The translations under genes were made by a program, and so were the position numbers. From Niallia alba (lineage in GTDB: Bacteria > Bacillota > Bacilli > Bacillales > Cytobacillaceae), in NCBI RefSeq assembly GCF_012933555.1, contig NZ_JABBPK010000001.1, positions 1,838,001-1,902,000 of the forward strand: a DNA stretch of 64,000 bases, written 5' to 3'. Shown here piece by piece: positions 9,143 to 18,450 of this stretch. Position 1 is the stretch's first letter. Each line of letters starts with the position of its first letter. The notes below the pieces were generated by a model. That model did no database searches and was not told the origin of the DNA. It was given only the letters and a program-made list of their open reading frames with translations.

Positions 9143-9628
9143 ATGAATATATCTGAGGTTATCACAAGTAGAAGAACAATAAAAAAATTTACATCTGAAG
9201 AGGTAGATAAAGGGGTTATTTTGGAATGGCTACAACGGGCAAGATTTGCTCCGAACCATAAGATGACAGAACCGTGGCAGATTCTTTTTGTCGGCGAAAA
9301 GACCCGAGCAGAACTAAAACATAAAACAAACTTCGGAGATGCATCAAAGATAATTGCTGTTTTATCCCATAAAGGAAGGAACCAAATTGAGCGAGATGAA
9401 AATTTGTCCGCTGTATCCTGTTTTATTCAAAATTTCATGCTACAGGCTTGGGATGAAGGAGTTGGAACGTTTTGGAGTTCTGTTGGTTCCTCTTCTTTAG
9501 GACGTAAAACATTAGGAGTGAGTGAAGACTATGAAGTTGCTGGAGTCCTGGCAATTGGTTATTCTGACGAAATTATGGCACCTAAAGAACGAGCATCAAT
9601 TGAAGAGAAAATTACTTATTTAGATTAA
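9143..9628 (+). CDS. Nitroreductase family protein
   Basis: Predicted FMN-dependent oxidoreductase, 161 aa. The N-terminus VITSRRTIKKFTSEEVDKG is the standard nitroreductase opening, where the RRT arginine contacts the FMN phosphate. RARFAPNHKMTEPWQILFV (about 31-49) continues the family pattern, and GVLAIGYSDE near the C-terminus matches the xxGYP-like element. It is short compared with the usual 180-220 aa, as in small single-domain members. The start has GGGGAGAGG upstream. It stands alone with its own terminator at 9661. Substrate not predictable. Confidence 0.82.
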   Translation: MNISEVITSRRTIKKFTSEEVDKGVILEWLQRARFAPNHKMTEPWQILFVGEKTRAELKHKTNFGDASKIIAVLSHKGRNQIERDENLSAVSCFIQNFMLQAWDEGVGTFWSSVGSSSLGRKTLGVSEDYEVAGVLAIGYSDEIMAPKERASIEEKITYLD

Positions 9629-9660
9629 CTGATTAAGTCGAAAATATTCCTTAATATAAG

Positions 9661-9696
9661 GAGAGGCGTAATAGAACATCTTACGCCTCTTTTTTC
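9661..9696 (+). terminator. Rho-independent terminator after the nitroreductase gene
   Basis: GAGGCGTAA-loop-TTACGCCTC stem followed by T6. Confidence 0.88.
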
Positions 9697-9755
9697 TATT
9701 TAATAGATATTAAACAAACTAACTTTTAGACCACAAATTGGATAGAATCCTCTTA

Positions 9756-9784
9756 TTGCGGAAACTGATATAAGTCTATATAAT
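9756..9784 (+). promoter_or_regulatory. Sigma-A promoter of the asparaginase gene
   Basis: -35 TTGCGG (9756-9761), 17-bp spacer, -10 TATAAT (9779-9784), about 60 bp upstream of the asparaginase start. Confidence 0.6.
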
Positions 9785-9844
9785 AACGTGGTATATATTG
9801 CGAGTGGTATACTTTAAGGAGTAATGCATTTAGGAGGACTGTAA

Positions 9845-10843
9845 ATGAAAAAATTGCTGTTACTTGCAACCGGGGGTACAATTGCCTCAGTAGAAGGAAA
9901 GGAAGGGCTAGTACCCGGTTTGTCTGCAGAAGAGCTCCTTCAATATTTTAAAAATGATATTCTCGAAGTGGATGTAACTTGCGAAATCATTATGAATAGA
10001 GATAGTACGAATATGCAGCCAGAACATTGGGTCATGATGGCTAAGACAATTGCGGAGCATTACCATGAATACGATGGTTTTGTCATTACACATGGTACGG
10101 ATACATTGGCGTATACCTCAGCTGCCCTTTCTTATATGCTGCAAGATCTAAAAAAACCAGTGGTAATTACAGGTTCACAGGTCCCGATAAGTTTTAAACA
10201 AACAGATGCTAAGAAAAATGTAATGGATAGTATTCGCTTTGCTAAAGAAGATATAGGTGGCGTATTTGTTGTCTTTGACGGGCGAGTGATTATTGGCACG
10301 AGAGCAGTAAAAATGCGTACGAAAAGCTATGATGCTTTTGCTAGTATTAATCATCCCTATGTCGCGACAATAGAGGAAGGTCAGATTCATTATATATGGA
10401 AACCGGACAAGCCGACGACCGACTTGAAGGTGGATATAAGTATATGTCCAGATGTGTTTTTATTAAAACTACATCCAGGTACGAAACCAGAAATCTTTGA
10501 CTTTATTAAACACCACTATAAAGGAGTTATTATCGAAAGCTTTGGTAATGGAGGATTACCCTTTGAGGAAAGAAGTTTATTGCCGAAGATTGAAGAAATG
10601 GTGAGTCAAGGGGTTGCTGTTGTTATATCTACTCAATGTTTGGAAGAAGGGCAAGACTTGTTATTATACGAAGTAGGAAGAAAAGTGGCTCAATACAATG
10701 TTATTTTATCAGCAGATATGAATACTGAAGCAATTGTTGCTAAATTAATGTGGGTATTAGGCAGCGAGTTAGCGATAGAGGAAATAAAAAACCGCATGGA
10801 AAGTCAAATTGCTTATGACCTTTCAGTAGATTGGGAGAATTAA
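9845..10843 (+). CDS. ansA: L-asparaginase, type I cytoplasmic
   Basis: Hydrolyses L-asparagine to aspartate and ammonia. It has 332 aa without a signal peptide, the size of cytoplasmic AnsA-type enzymes. Catalytic threonines lie in ATGGTIAS (about 8-15) and [10 protein letters not shown] (about 83-92), the two signature motifs, with the lysine further on near [10 protein letters not shown]. The C-terminal domain contains [15 protein letters not shown] precedes the ATG. It is monocistronic: promoter at 9756 and terminator at 10861. No aspartase (ansB) follows, unlike the B. subtilis ansAB operon, and no AnsR-type regulator is adjacent. Confidence 0.92.
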   Translation: MKKLLLLATGGTIASVEGKEGLVPGLSAEELLQYFKNDILEVDVTCEIIMNRDSTNMQPEHWVMMAKTIAEHYHEYDGFVITHGTDTLAYTSAALSYMLQDLKKPVVITGSQVPISFKQTDAKKNVMDSIRFAKEDIGGVFVVFDGRVIIGTRAVKMRTKSYDAFASINHPYVATIEEGQIHYIWKPDKPTTDLKVDISICPDVFLLKLHPGTKPEIFDFIKHHYKGVIIESFGNGGLPFEERSLLPKIEEMVSQGVAVVISTQCLEEGQDLLLYEVGRKVAQYNVILSADMNTEAIVAKLMWVLGSELAIEEIKNRMESQIAYDLSVDWEN

Positions 10844-10860
10844 AGGCTTGATTATTGTTG

Positions 10861-10904
10861 AAACCTCCTTCTATCGTGATTTACGATAGATAGGAGGTTT
10901 TTTA
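10861..10904 (+). terminator. Rho-independent terminator after ansA
   Basis: AAACCTCC pairs with GGAGGTTT around an inner CTATCG/CGATAG stem, ending in T6. Confidence 0.9.
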
Positions 10905-11234
10905 GTTAGGGTTTGATTAGATTAGGATTATCTACCTAATTTTGTTTCGGATTTATTATATGAATATTTAGAAAATATATAAACGTGGCTAAAGAAACAG
11001 CTTTTATCGTGTTTTATATGGATGTATTATCAATTTATCTAAAACTTTTGACCTGAAACGTTAAAAACCCATAAAAAAACGTGACTAAAGGATTATATAC
11101 TAGTAGAATAATAGATAATATCATAGGTATCAAAGAATACATAATCGGGGTAATAGTATTTATTAGTAATAAGATGATAGTTTTAAGAATGCCTAATAAT
11201 GAACCGAGATAATAGATCTAGGAGGTATGTAGTA
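10905..11234. other. AT-rich gap before the glucosaminidase gene
   Basis: 330 bp without a coding frame. TTGACC at about 11048 is a possible -35, but no well-spaced -10 follows, and I find no sigma-D box of the kind seen upstream of B. subtilis lytD. Nothing else recognised. Confidence 0.4.
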
Positions 11235-13967
11235 GTGAAAAAAGTAGTAGTACCTGGAGTATTTCTAGCAGCATTATCTTCTCCCCTTTTCATGGAAGAG
11301 GTTCAAGCTGCTTCCAACACCAAGTATGTAGAAGTAAATGCAGGATCGGTATTAAATGTAAGGGGCGGTCCATCAGTAAGTACAAGTATTGTAACAACTT
11401 TAAAAGCTGGAGCAAAAGTAAATGTCCTTTCCGAAACAAATGGCTGGTCAAAAGTGGATGTGAATGGAAAAGTTGGCTATGTTTCTTCAAGCTTTTTAAT
11501 ATCAAAGCAAGAAAGTACAATCAAATATGTTTCCATTGACCCTTCTTCTACTTTAAATGTTAGAGAATCAGCTTCTACAAAAGGAAATGTGGTTACAAAG
11601 CTTAAAAATGGCACAAAGGTAGAAGTGGTTTCTGAATCGAATGGCTGGTCAGAAGTAAAAGTGAATGGAATAAAAGGATATGTAGCATCCGAATACATAA
11701 AAGCTGTTCCAACAGAGGAAAAGAAAACAACCGAAGTAGCAAATGAACAAAAAAAAGTAACTAAATACGTAAATGTCACTGCTGGTTCGAGTTTGAACTT
11801 AAGAAATAGTCCATCAAATTCCGCTTCTATTATTGTTAAATTGGCAAAGGATGTACCGGTAACCGTTTATTCTGAAACGAATGGTTGGGCAAAAGTAGAA
11901 GTGTATGGAAAACAAGGATATGTAGCAACGCAATATCTTGCAGAAAAGAAATCAAGTGTTAGTACAGAACAAGCGAAAGAAACAAATACAAGTACTAATA
12001 AAGAAACAACAACGAAGTATGTAAATGTTGATAAAAATTCTTCTTTAAATGTTAGAAAGGATGCAAATACAACTAGTTCTATTGTAACAAAGCTTTCTAG
12101 AGGGACTGCAGTAAGTGTTCTTTCAAGTGCAAATGGTTGGGATAAAGTAACAGTATCAGGGAAGACAGGCTATGTAAGCAATAGTTATTTGTCTGATAAG
12201 AAAATAACTGATAATACAACGAACAATAATCCAGGAACCGAAAAAGATAGTGGGAAAAGCACAACGGACAAAGCTACAACGCAAATCAGTAAGAAAGTCA
12301 ATGTGCAATCTGGTTCTAATTTAAATGTAAGATCGACAGCTTCCACAAGCGGAACGATTAAAGGTAAATTAGCTGCAGGGACAGTAGTAACAGTATTGTC
12401 GGAGAAAAATGGCTGGTCTCAAATCAAGACCAATAATTTAGAAGGCTATGTAAGTAGCGAGTATTTAACAAGCGTTTCTACACCGACTACGCCAGAAAAA
12501 GAAACAGGCCAAAAAGATGAAGAAAAGCAGCCAGAAAAAACACCAACAGTAGAAAAGAAAGTCAATGTGCAATCTGGTTCTAATTTAAATGTAAGATCGA
12601 CAGCTTCCACAAGCGGAACGATTAAAGGTAAATTAGCTGCAGGGACAATAGTAACAGTATTGTCAGAAAAAAATGGCTGGTCTCAAATTAAAACAAATAA
12701 CATAGAAGGCTATGTAAGCAGTGAATATTTAACAAGTATTTCTACATCTGCTCCTGATACGCCGGAAAAGGAAACAGACAAAAACGATGAGGAACAGCCA
12801 GAAGAAACACCAACACTCGTAGAAAAAATTGTTAATGTTCAACCGGGATCTAGTTTAAATTTAAGATCTACACCATCAACAAGCGGTACAATTCTTAGCA
12901 AGCTTTCGGCTGGAACGGTAGTAATTGTACAATCAGAAGAAAATGGTTGGTCTAAAATAAAAGTTAATAATTTAGAAGGCTATGTAAGTACTGAATTTTT
13001 ATCTACAAAAGGCAATGGAACCTCTAATGCAACGATAAATAAGAATTATGTGAATTATAGCCTTACATTAGATGAAATGACGAATATTCAATTAAGCGTA
13101 AATCCACAAACAGACAAGAAGTATGATACCTACATCAGAGAAGATGCTATTGCATTCAAAACGGCTGATTCCACAAAAGGAACTGTGCTCGGCAATGGCT
13201 GGAGATTACGTGGAGGAGCAGGAACCGATTATTCTGTTGTAAGTACCTTAACTAGTGGGCAAGTATTAACAATCGTTTCCAAAGTGAAGGGAACAGATGG
13301 TTACTACTGGTATAAGGTAAATTATTCACAATCATGGGTTAGTGCTAGCAAAGAGGATACTGCATACTATCTTAACCCAGATAACTTTCTTAATAGTGAA
13401 ACACAATCTCTTCAATTTCTAAAATTATCTGCAAAAGCAAATGTAGATGATAAGGAAGTAGATAGTAAAATATTAGCTGGAAAAGGAATCTTAGCTGGAA
13501 AAGCATCTTCCTTCGTAACCGCAGCTAATGCTTATGGTATAAATGAAATTTATTTGATTTCACATGCGCTTTTAGAAACTGGCAACGGGACGTCTACCTT
13601 GGCAAATGGCGTTGTTGTTAATGGTAAAACTGTTTATAATATGTATGGCATTGGTGCATATGACGGCTCTGCTGTTTCAAGTGGTGCACAATATGCGTAT
13701 AATGCAGGCTGGTTTACTCCAGAAGCTGCTATTATAGGTGGAGCGAAATTTATTGCTCAAGGTTATGTTAATGCTGGACAGGATACTTTATATAAAATGA
13801 GATGGAATCCTGATGCAGCTGAGAAAACAGGAAAAGCAACACATCAGTATGCTTCAGATATAGGCTGGGCTACTAAACAAGTAAATCAAATCTATAACTT
13901 ATATAGTCTATTAAGTTCCTATACTTTAAACTATGAAATTCCAACATACCAAATAAGCTCAAAGTAG
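11235..13967 (+). CDS. Secreted multi-SH3b endo-beta-N-acetylglucosaminidase, LytD-like
   Basis: Exported cell-wall hydrolase, 910 aa. The GTG at 11235 is chosen because AGGAGG lies nine bases upstream and the protein then begins with a signal peptide (KKVVVPGVFLAALSSPLF, cleavage near VQA). Seven bacterial SH3 (SH3b) wall-binding repeats follow at about 30-90, 97-157, 176-236, 262-322, 353-412, 441-500 and 531-592, each with a [VS]LN[VL]R...GW...GYV pattern and Lys/Glu/Thr-rich linkers. A divergent eighth lies near 640-710. The C-terminal third (about 720-910) is a GH73/LytD-type glucosaminidase domain with the probable catalytic glutamate in SHALLETGNGTS. Repeats 5 and 6 are nearly identical in DNA, showing recent duplication. 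It would cleave the GlcNAc-MurNAc bond of peptidoglycan. Confidence 0.9.
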   Translation: MKKVVVPGVFLAALSSPLFMEEVQAASNTKYVEVNAGSVLNVRGGPSVSTSIVTTLKAGAKVNVLSETNGWSKVDVNGKVGYVSSSFLISKQESTIKYVSIDPSSTLNVRESASTKGNVVTKLKNGTKVEVVSESNGWSEVKVNGIKGYVASEYIKAVPTEEKKTTEVANEQKKVTKYVNVTAGSSLNLRNSPSNSASIIVKLAKDVPVTVYSETNGWAKVEVYGKQGYVATQYLAEKKSSVSTEQAKETNTSTNKETTTKYVNVDKNSSLNVRKDANTTSSIVTKLSRGTAVSVLSSANGWDKVTVSGKTGYVSNSYLSDKKITDNTTNNNPGTEKDSGKSTTDKATTQISKKVNVQSGSNLNVRSTASTSGTIKGKLAAGTVVTVLSEKNGWSQIKTNNLEGYVSSEYLTSVSTPTTPEKETGQKDEEKQPEKTPTVEKKVNVQSGSNLNVRSTASTSGTIKGKLAAGTIVTVLSEKNGWSQIKTNNIEGYVSSEYLTSISTSAPDTPEKETDKNDEEQPEETPTLVEKIVNVQPGSSLNLRSTPSTSGTILSKLSAGTVVIVQSEENGWSKIKVNNLEGYVSTEFLSTKGNGTSNATINKNYVNYSLTLDEMTNIQLSVNPQTDKKYDTYIREDAIAFKTADSTKGTVLGNGWRLRGGAGTDYSVVSTLTSGQVLTIVSKVKGTDGYYWYKVNYSQSWVSASKEDTAYYLNPDNFLNSETQSLQFLKLSAKANVDDKEVDSKILAGKGILAGKASSFVTAANAYGINEIYLISHALLETGNGTSTLANGVVVNGKTVYNMYGIGAYDGSAVSSGAQYAYNAGWFTPEAAIIGGAKFIAQGYVNAGQDTLYKMRWNPDAAEKTGKATHQYASDIGWATKQVNQIYNLYSLLSSYTLNYEIPTYQISSK

Positions 13968-13997
13968 AATAGAAGCTTTTTAAGGTTCACGTGAATG

Positions 13998-14771
13998 TTA
14001 AAAAGATAACTTCAATTTCTTATGTGTAAAAATCGTTTGGTTATAAGTAGGTAAATCAATTGTCTGGTTATAATGGTGTTTGGAAAGATTTTGTGCAATC
14101 TTTCTAAACATCACTCCAGATTGGATAGCAGGATCTAATGCTATCGGATTTCCTTTGTTATTAGCCGCGATTATATTTACATCTGCAGGAATGGCCCCTA
14201 GAAAATTTATATTTAATAATTGTAATATATCTTCAACTTCTTGGTTATTTCTATAAGAATTTACAACCAAGGATAATTCCAGTTCATTTTGTGATTCTAA
14301 TATACCGATTACTCTATCTGCATCCTGTAAAGCAGTTTTGTCGGAGGTAGTTACAATAATCGCTTCATGAGCTCCATCTAATGCATAAAAAAATCCGCTT
14401 TCTAATCCCGAAGGAGAATCAATTAAGATAAAATCATACAGGGAATCTATCTGTTTAAGCATTTCTCTAAATGATTTCAGCTCCATCTCCGATAATCTTT
14501 TTTTACTACCAGGTACCAAATGAAGATTTTTCATAGTTCGATGTTTAACGATGATATGACTAAAGGAACACATTTTTTGCAAATAATCAGAGATATCTAG
14601 AATAATTCGGTTTGATAAGCCTAAAGGAATATCTAGATTCCGTAATCCAAAGTCTGTATCTATTAAGCAAACTTTATATCCCTTTAATGCAAGTGCACTA
14701 CCTAGATTTGCAGTAACGGTTGTTTTCCCAACTCCTCCTTTCCCTGAAGTAATCGTGATAATTCGACTCAT
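13998..14771 (-). CDS. MinD/ParA-like P-loop ATPase, stand-alone
   Basis: Deviant Walker-A ATPase of the MinD/ParA group, 257 aa. The motif GKGGVGKTT (about 10-18), switch I region DTDFGLRNLD and Walker B FILIDSPSGLE are intact, so ATP-dependent dimerisation is likely. It resembles MinD (ALDGAHEAIIVTTSD, RVIGILE) more than FlhG or Soj. No minC partner is adjacent, and the C-terminus ends in THKKLKLSF rather than the usual amphipathic membrane helix of MinD, so membrane recruitment may differ. The start has AGGGGGA upstream. It lies tail to tail with the wall hydrolase gene. Its cargo or role cannot be told from the sequence. Confidence 0.85.
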   Translation of the reverse strand: MSRIITITSGKGGVGKTTVTANLGSALALKGYKVCLIDTDFGLRNLDIPLGLSNRIILDISDYLQKMCSFSHIIVKHRTMKNLHLVPGSKKRLSEMELKSFREMLKQIDSLYDFILIDSPSGLESGFFYALDGAHEAIIVTTSDKTALQDADRVIGILESQNELELSLVVNSYRNNQEVEDILQLLNINFLGAIPADVNIIAANNKGNPIALDPAIQSGVMFRKIAQNLSKHHYNQTIDLPTYNQTIFTHKKLKLSF

Positions 14772-15264
14772 TCCCCAAATCCCCCTAAAAATTAAATAAA
14801 CAAAAAAGTCGAATGACTTATATCCTATTTATGAGAAGTTTTGTTTATTTGCTAAACTAAAACCAGTGGGGATAAAAATCCACTAATAGAAGTTTTCCTT
14901 TATGTAAACATTAAATAATCAATTAATAGGAACGCTCAATAGAATGAAAGTGAACGTAATACAGAACAATTTTAATATGAAAAGTGTAGAAGAGCCATAT
15001 GTAGAAACTACTATCTATTCTATTGGTTTTTCCACTTGTTTAGAGTGTTTTTCTCCTTTTTTGATAGAATTTAGGATGAGTAATAGGGAAAAAGGCTGAT
15101 TAGGTGTAATAATTTATGGAATTGCTGAAAGTGTTAAGGAAAAAATGATTATCAAAGGAAGTGAAAAATTGAGCGTATGTACCTATTCGATGTGTTCGTA
15201 AATGTAGATAAAGAGAAAGGACACTTTACTTTTTCAGCATAGTTATAGTTAAGTGTCCTAAACA
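14772..15264. other. Gap upstream of the MinD-like gene
   Basis: AT-rich. A clean 51-codon frame at 14944-15099 (+) starts MKVNVIQNNFNMKS and contains a CLEC motif, but it has no ribosome site and no recognisable family, so it is not called as a gene. The rest shows nothing clear. Confidence 0.35.
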
Positions 15265-15420
15265 TTTATCCCACACTTAATGGGCAGTAAGACTCAACCA
15301 TAAACTTATGAGAACACGAGGAAGATAGGTGGGAGACCCACTATCCGTATAGGTCCGATTGGTTCAACTAACCATCAGAGGGGAGGAGGATTCCCCACAC
15401 TGCTGGAAGTTTTCATTATA
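15265..15420 (+). repeat. bcr1-like repeat, full length
   Basis: Starts TTTATCCCACAC and ends at GGAAGTTTTCATTATA. It contains the conserved GTAAGACTCAAC, GATAGGTGGGAGACC, GGTCCGATTGGTTCAACTAACC and terminal hairpin blocks. The right flank (TTATA) is a decayed TTTAT duplication and overlaps the stop codon of the oxidase gene at 15416. Arm changes leave much of the ACGGACAGT/ACTGTCCGT pairing readable. Confidence 0.8.
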
Positions 15421-16540
15421 ATTCTTGAATCGAACTATCAATGGAATAGGGGGTGAAATCAATCTCGCATTCAGATTCAAGAAGAAATTTTGCGAGTTGT
15501 TTTCCAATAAAGGGACCCATTGTTAGTCCTGATGCACCTAAGCCATTAGCAATTGTTAGTCCGGCGTATTGTTTCAGTCTTCCGAACACGGGAAGGAAGT
15601 CATTTGTAAAAGGCCGGAAACCTACTTTCACTTCATTCCATACTGCATCCGACAATCCAGGGGCATATAATAAGGCCTTATCGATGATCTCTTTAATCCC
15701 GGCAATTGTAATAGTATCAGATAACTCGGTTGTATTTTCGTGTGTAGCACCAATAACTATATTGTTATTTTCTAATGTTAATAAATACTGATCATGTGGC
15801 GGCATTACTACTGGCCAATCTGAACACAGATGATCAGTTAATTTTACATGGAGAATCTGTCCTTTTTGTGCTTTGACGTCAAAGGATAATTGAAGTGGTT
15901 CAAGTAATTCATTCGCCCAAACTCCAGCAGCAATCACAACCTCATCAGCATAGATAGTTGTGTTATCACTAAGTTTAACACCTTTAATTGTATTGTGTTC
16001 TTTTATAAGGGTACTAGTTGACTGGATAAAGGTAGCCCCTAATTGTTGGCTCGCATCTATAAGAGCATTACGTAATGCCCAACCATTTACCCTTGCTGCC
16101 CCGCTTATATGTAAAGCACTATATCCTGGAGCTAATAAGGGAAATAACGATTTTGCTTCTGTAGAGGTAAGAATATTTATATCGCCAATTTCTGGTGCCT
16201 CTATTTTTCGTTTTAATGTTCTCTCTTTCATTGCTTCTAATTTAGCTTCGTCAGAATGCAGGCTAAGCGCACCAACCTTTTTATAGCCAGTATTTAATTG
16301 ATTGAAGCTATGTAATTCATTAACGAGAGATGGATAGTACTTTGCTCCTTCTCTAGCTAATACATACCATTTTTTGTTTCTACGTTGGGAATTCCATGGA
16401 CAAATAATGCCCGCAGCTGCTTTTGTTGCTTGCCCTCGATCTTCTCTATCGATCACAACTACCTGAGCCCCTCGTTTGGCTAATTCAAATGTGATAGCAG
16501 CACCAAGTATTCCACCGCCAACAACTATTACTTTCTTCAT
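15416..16540 (-). CDS. FAD-dependent oxidoreductase, DAO family
   Basis: Amino-acid/amine oxidase or dehydrogenase of the DAO fold, 374 aa. The FAD-binding motif VVGGGILGAAITFELAKRGA is at residues 5-24, with ATKAAAGIICPW following. The C-terminal part contains VGFRPFTNDFLPVFGR and ANGLGASGLTMGPFIG, typical of glycine oxidase and DadA-like enzymes. The substrate cannot be decided between glycine/sarcosine and D-amino acids. It has no thiO-style thiamine neighbours. Its stop codon sits inside the duplicated target of a bcr1-like repeat, yet the frame still ends Q-E-L-stop on either side of the insertion, so the protein is unaltered. Confidence 0.85.
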   Translation of the reverse strand: MKKVIVVGGGILGAAITFELAKRGAQVVVIDREDRGQATKAAAGIICPWNSQRRNKKWYVLAREGAKYYPSLVNELHSFNQLNTGYKKVGALSLHSDEAKLEAMKERTLKRKIEAPEIGDINILTSTEAKSLFPLLAPGYSALHISGAARVNGWALRNALIDASQQLGATFIQSTSTLIKEHNTIKGVKLSDNTTIYADEVVIAAGVWANELLEPLQLSFDVKAQKGQILHVKLTDHLCSDWPVVMPPHDQYLLTLENNNIVIGATHENTTELSDTITIAGIKEIIDKALLYAPGLSDAVWNEVKVGFRPFTNDFLPVFGRLKQYAGLTIANGLGASGLTMGPFIGKQLAKFLLESECEIDFTPYSIDSSIQEL

Positions 16541-17093
16541 ATATTAATCAATTCCTTCACTTTGTAAATAACAAGTTTATTCTACTATAACATAATGTGT
16601 AATTTCATTAGAAGGATAGGTAAAAGAAGGCTATTAATTATGTAGCAGTACTTTTAAATGATGTGATAGTTTTTTTAGATAAAAAAGAAAAATGCAAAAA
16701 ATGATGGAAATTGTCGATTGGAAACGATAAAATACTTCTATTAAGAACGGTTCTTTTATTTAATAGAATTGATACACTTATATTTTTTATAAAAATTTAT
16801 AGGTAAAAAGTTTGAAAAATTGTGAACAATTGAAGAAAAAAGCCATTTGAAACATAACTGTAATATTCCTATTACTTAAATGACAAATTATGATGTTATA
16901 CTTCTATTTGTGGCGAAAGATGTTTTATATAAAGAACTTTCGTCGAAAACAGGGTTTTCGTTTGATTTATAGAGTAGAGAATACTATATTAAAAGGGTCT
17001 CTCTACCAATTGCATCCATAAACATAAAGAAAATACATAGATAAATATATTAGAAGAATTCTACATTAGACAATGTGCAGGGGGAAAATGGAA
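16541..17093. promoter_or_regulatory. Long 5' leader of cwlO with three hairpins
   Basis: 553 bp without a gene. The downstream half can fold into successive hairpins: CGAAAG/CTTTCG (about 16915-16943), CGAAAAC-agg-GTTTTCG (about 16945-16961) and GTAGAGA/TCTCTAC (about 16973-17007). In B. subtilis the cwlO mRNA has a long 5' leader reported to make the message unstable. A structured leader here fits that, but I did not define a promoter. Confidence 0.5.
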
Positions 17094-18329
17094 ATGTTAA
17101 AAAAGAAACTAGTGATTCTAAACACGACAATACTACTTGGATTAGGTACTAGCTTTACCATCCCAGGAATCAATGCTCATGCAACTAGCGTTGCTCAACA
17201 AAAAGAATCTTTACAAAGCCAAATTTCAGACGCTCAAATTAAAATTGTAGAAGCACAAGAAGAATTGAAGAAATTAGAAGCACAAATTAAAAGAGTAGAT
17301 AAGGCAGTTGAAGAAAATAAAAGTCTTATTAATGAAACAAAAGCTAAGATGAAAACAACCGAAAAAGAAATTGCTTCTCTTGAGAAACAAATAAAAGAAT
17401 TAGAAGATAGAATTGAAAAGCGTAATAATGTATTAAAAGAAAGAGCACGTACCTTCCAAGAAAATGGGGGAAGTGTAGATTATATAGAAGTACTTTTCGG
17501 TGCTGCCAGCTTTAAGGAGTTTGTTGACCGTGTAGGAGCAGTAGCTACAATCATGGAAGCAGATCAAGACTTAATTGCAAGCAATGAAGCTGATAAAAAA
17601 GATTTAGAAACGAAACAAAATGAAATAAAAGAAAAATATGATGATTTAAACAATACAAAATTAGATCTTGAAGAAATGCAGAAGCAAAACCTAGAGCAAC
17701 AGAAGAAAAATGAGCAAGCAAAAAAAGATTTAAAAGCAAAAGAAGCAGATAACAAACAACATAAAACAGAATTAGAACAAAAATATGGTTCTTTACAGTC
17801 TGTAGAACCACAAATTAAAAAAATGATTCAACAAAAAGAACAAGATAATATAAATCAATTGGTTGCTTCAACAGTTGGAACTAGTGAGAGTGCAAGTAAG
17901 ACTTCAAATAAGACGTCAAGTTCCAATAAAACTGTGAAACCAAGTGGTGGAAAATCAAAAGCAATTACTGCTGGCTATAAGTATATTGGTAATTCGACTT
18001 ATAAATTTGGCGGAGGTAGAACAGCTTCAGATATAGCAAATGGTCTATTTGATTGTTCTGGCTTTGTTAGCTGGGCTTATTCTCAGGCTGGATACAGCAT
18101 TCCTGCTAGTACAGATGCTTTGAAAAACTCAGGTACTCGCGTATCTACAAGTGATATGCAACCAGGAGATTTAGTATTCTTTAATACTTATAAAACAGAT
18201 GGACATGTTGGTATCTATGTTGGTGGCGGTAAGTTTATTGGTTCTCAAAGTTCTACTGGTGTTGCAATCGCATCTATGGACAGTGGATATTGGAAAACAG
18301 TATTTAATGGAAGAGTTGTAAGATTCTAA
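17094..18329 (+). CDS. cwlO: CwlO-like D,L-endopeptidase, coiled coil plus NlpC/P60
   Basis: Secreted peptidoglycan endopeptidase, 411 aa, expected to cleave D-Glu/meso-DAP links during lateral wall growth. Order: signal peptide (1 to about 27, ending NAHA), long coiled coil (about 30-265) including the RIEKRNNVLKERART region shared with CwlO, a Ser/Thr/Lys linker, then NlpC/P60 (about 290-411) with catalytic Cys in FDCSGFVSWAY and His in GHVGIYVG. The order and the conserved ends match B. subtilis CwlO (473 aa). In B. subtilis FtsEX controls CwlO through the coiled coil. The ATG at 17094 lies nine bases after AGGGGG and gives the cleanest signal peptide; upstream in-frame ATGs at 17073 and 17088 are less likely. 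Confidence 0.88.
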   Translation: MLKKKLVILNTTILLGLGTSFTIPGINAHATSVAQQKESLQSQISDAQIKIVEAQEELKKLEAQIKRVDKAVEENKSLINETKAKMKTTEKEIASLEKQIKELEDRIEKRNNVLKERARTFQENGGSVDYIEVLFGAASFKEFVDRVGAVATIMEADQDLIASNEADKKDLETKQNEIKEKYDDLNNTKLDLEEMQKQNLEQQKKNEQAKKDLKAKEADNKQHKTELEQKYGSLQSVEPQIKKMIQQKEQDNINQLVASTVGTSESASKTSNKTSSSNKTVKPSGGKSKAITAGYKYIGNSTYKFGGGRTASDIANGLFDCSGFVSWAYSQAGYSIPASTDALKNSGTRVSTSDMQPGDLVFFNTYKTDGHVGIYVGGGKFIGSQSSTGVAIASMDSGYWKTVFNGRVVRF

Positions 18330-18345
18330 TATTAGGATTTTAAGA

Positions 18346-18384
18346 AAGCATTACTTGATGAATGTCATCTTGTAATGCTTTTAT
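18346..18384 (+). terminator. Terminator after cwlO
   Basis: AAGCATTAC pairs with GTAATGCTT, followed by TTTATGTTGTTT. Confidence 0.75.
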
Positions 18385-18450
18385 GTTGTTTAACATATAT
18401 TTACCCCATTTTTAAAAATATATGCCGTTTTAAAAGAGATATTTTAATAT

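Noticed and set aside
14944-15099. 51-codon frame MKVNVIQNN...
   Set aside because: No ribosome site, no family; kept only as a note for the gap.
16855-16885. WalR (YycF) box upstream of cwlO
   Set aside because: TGTAAT-N5-TATTAC has only one good half site; not enough to call.
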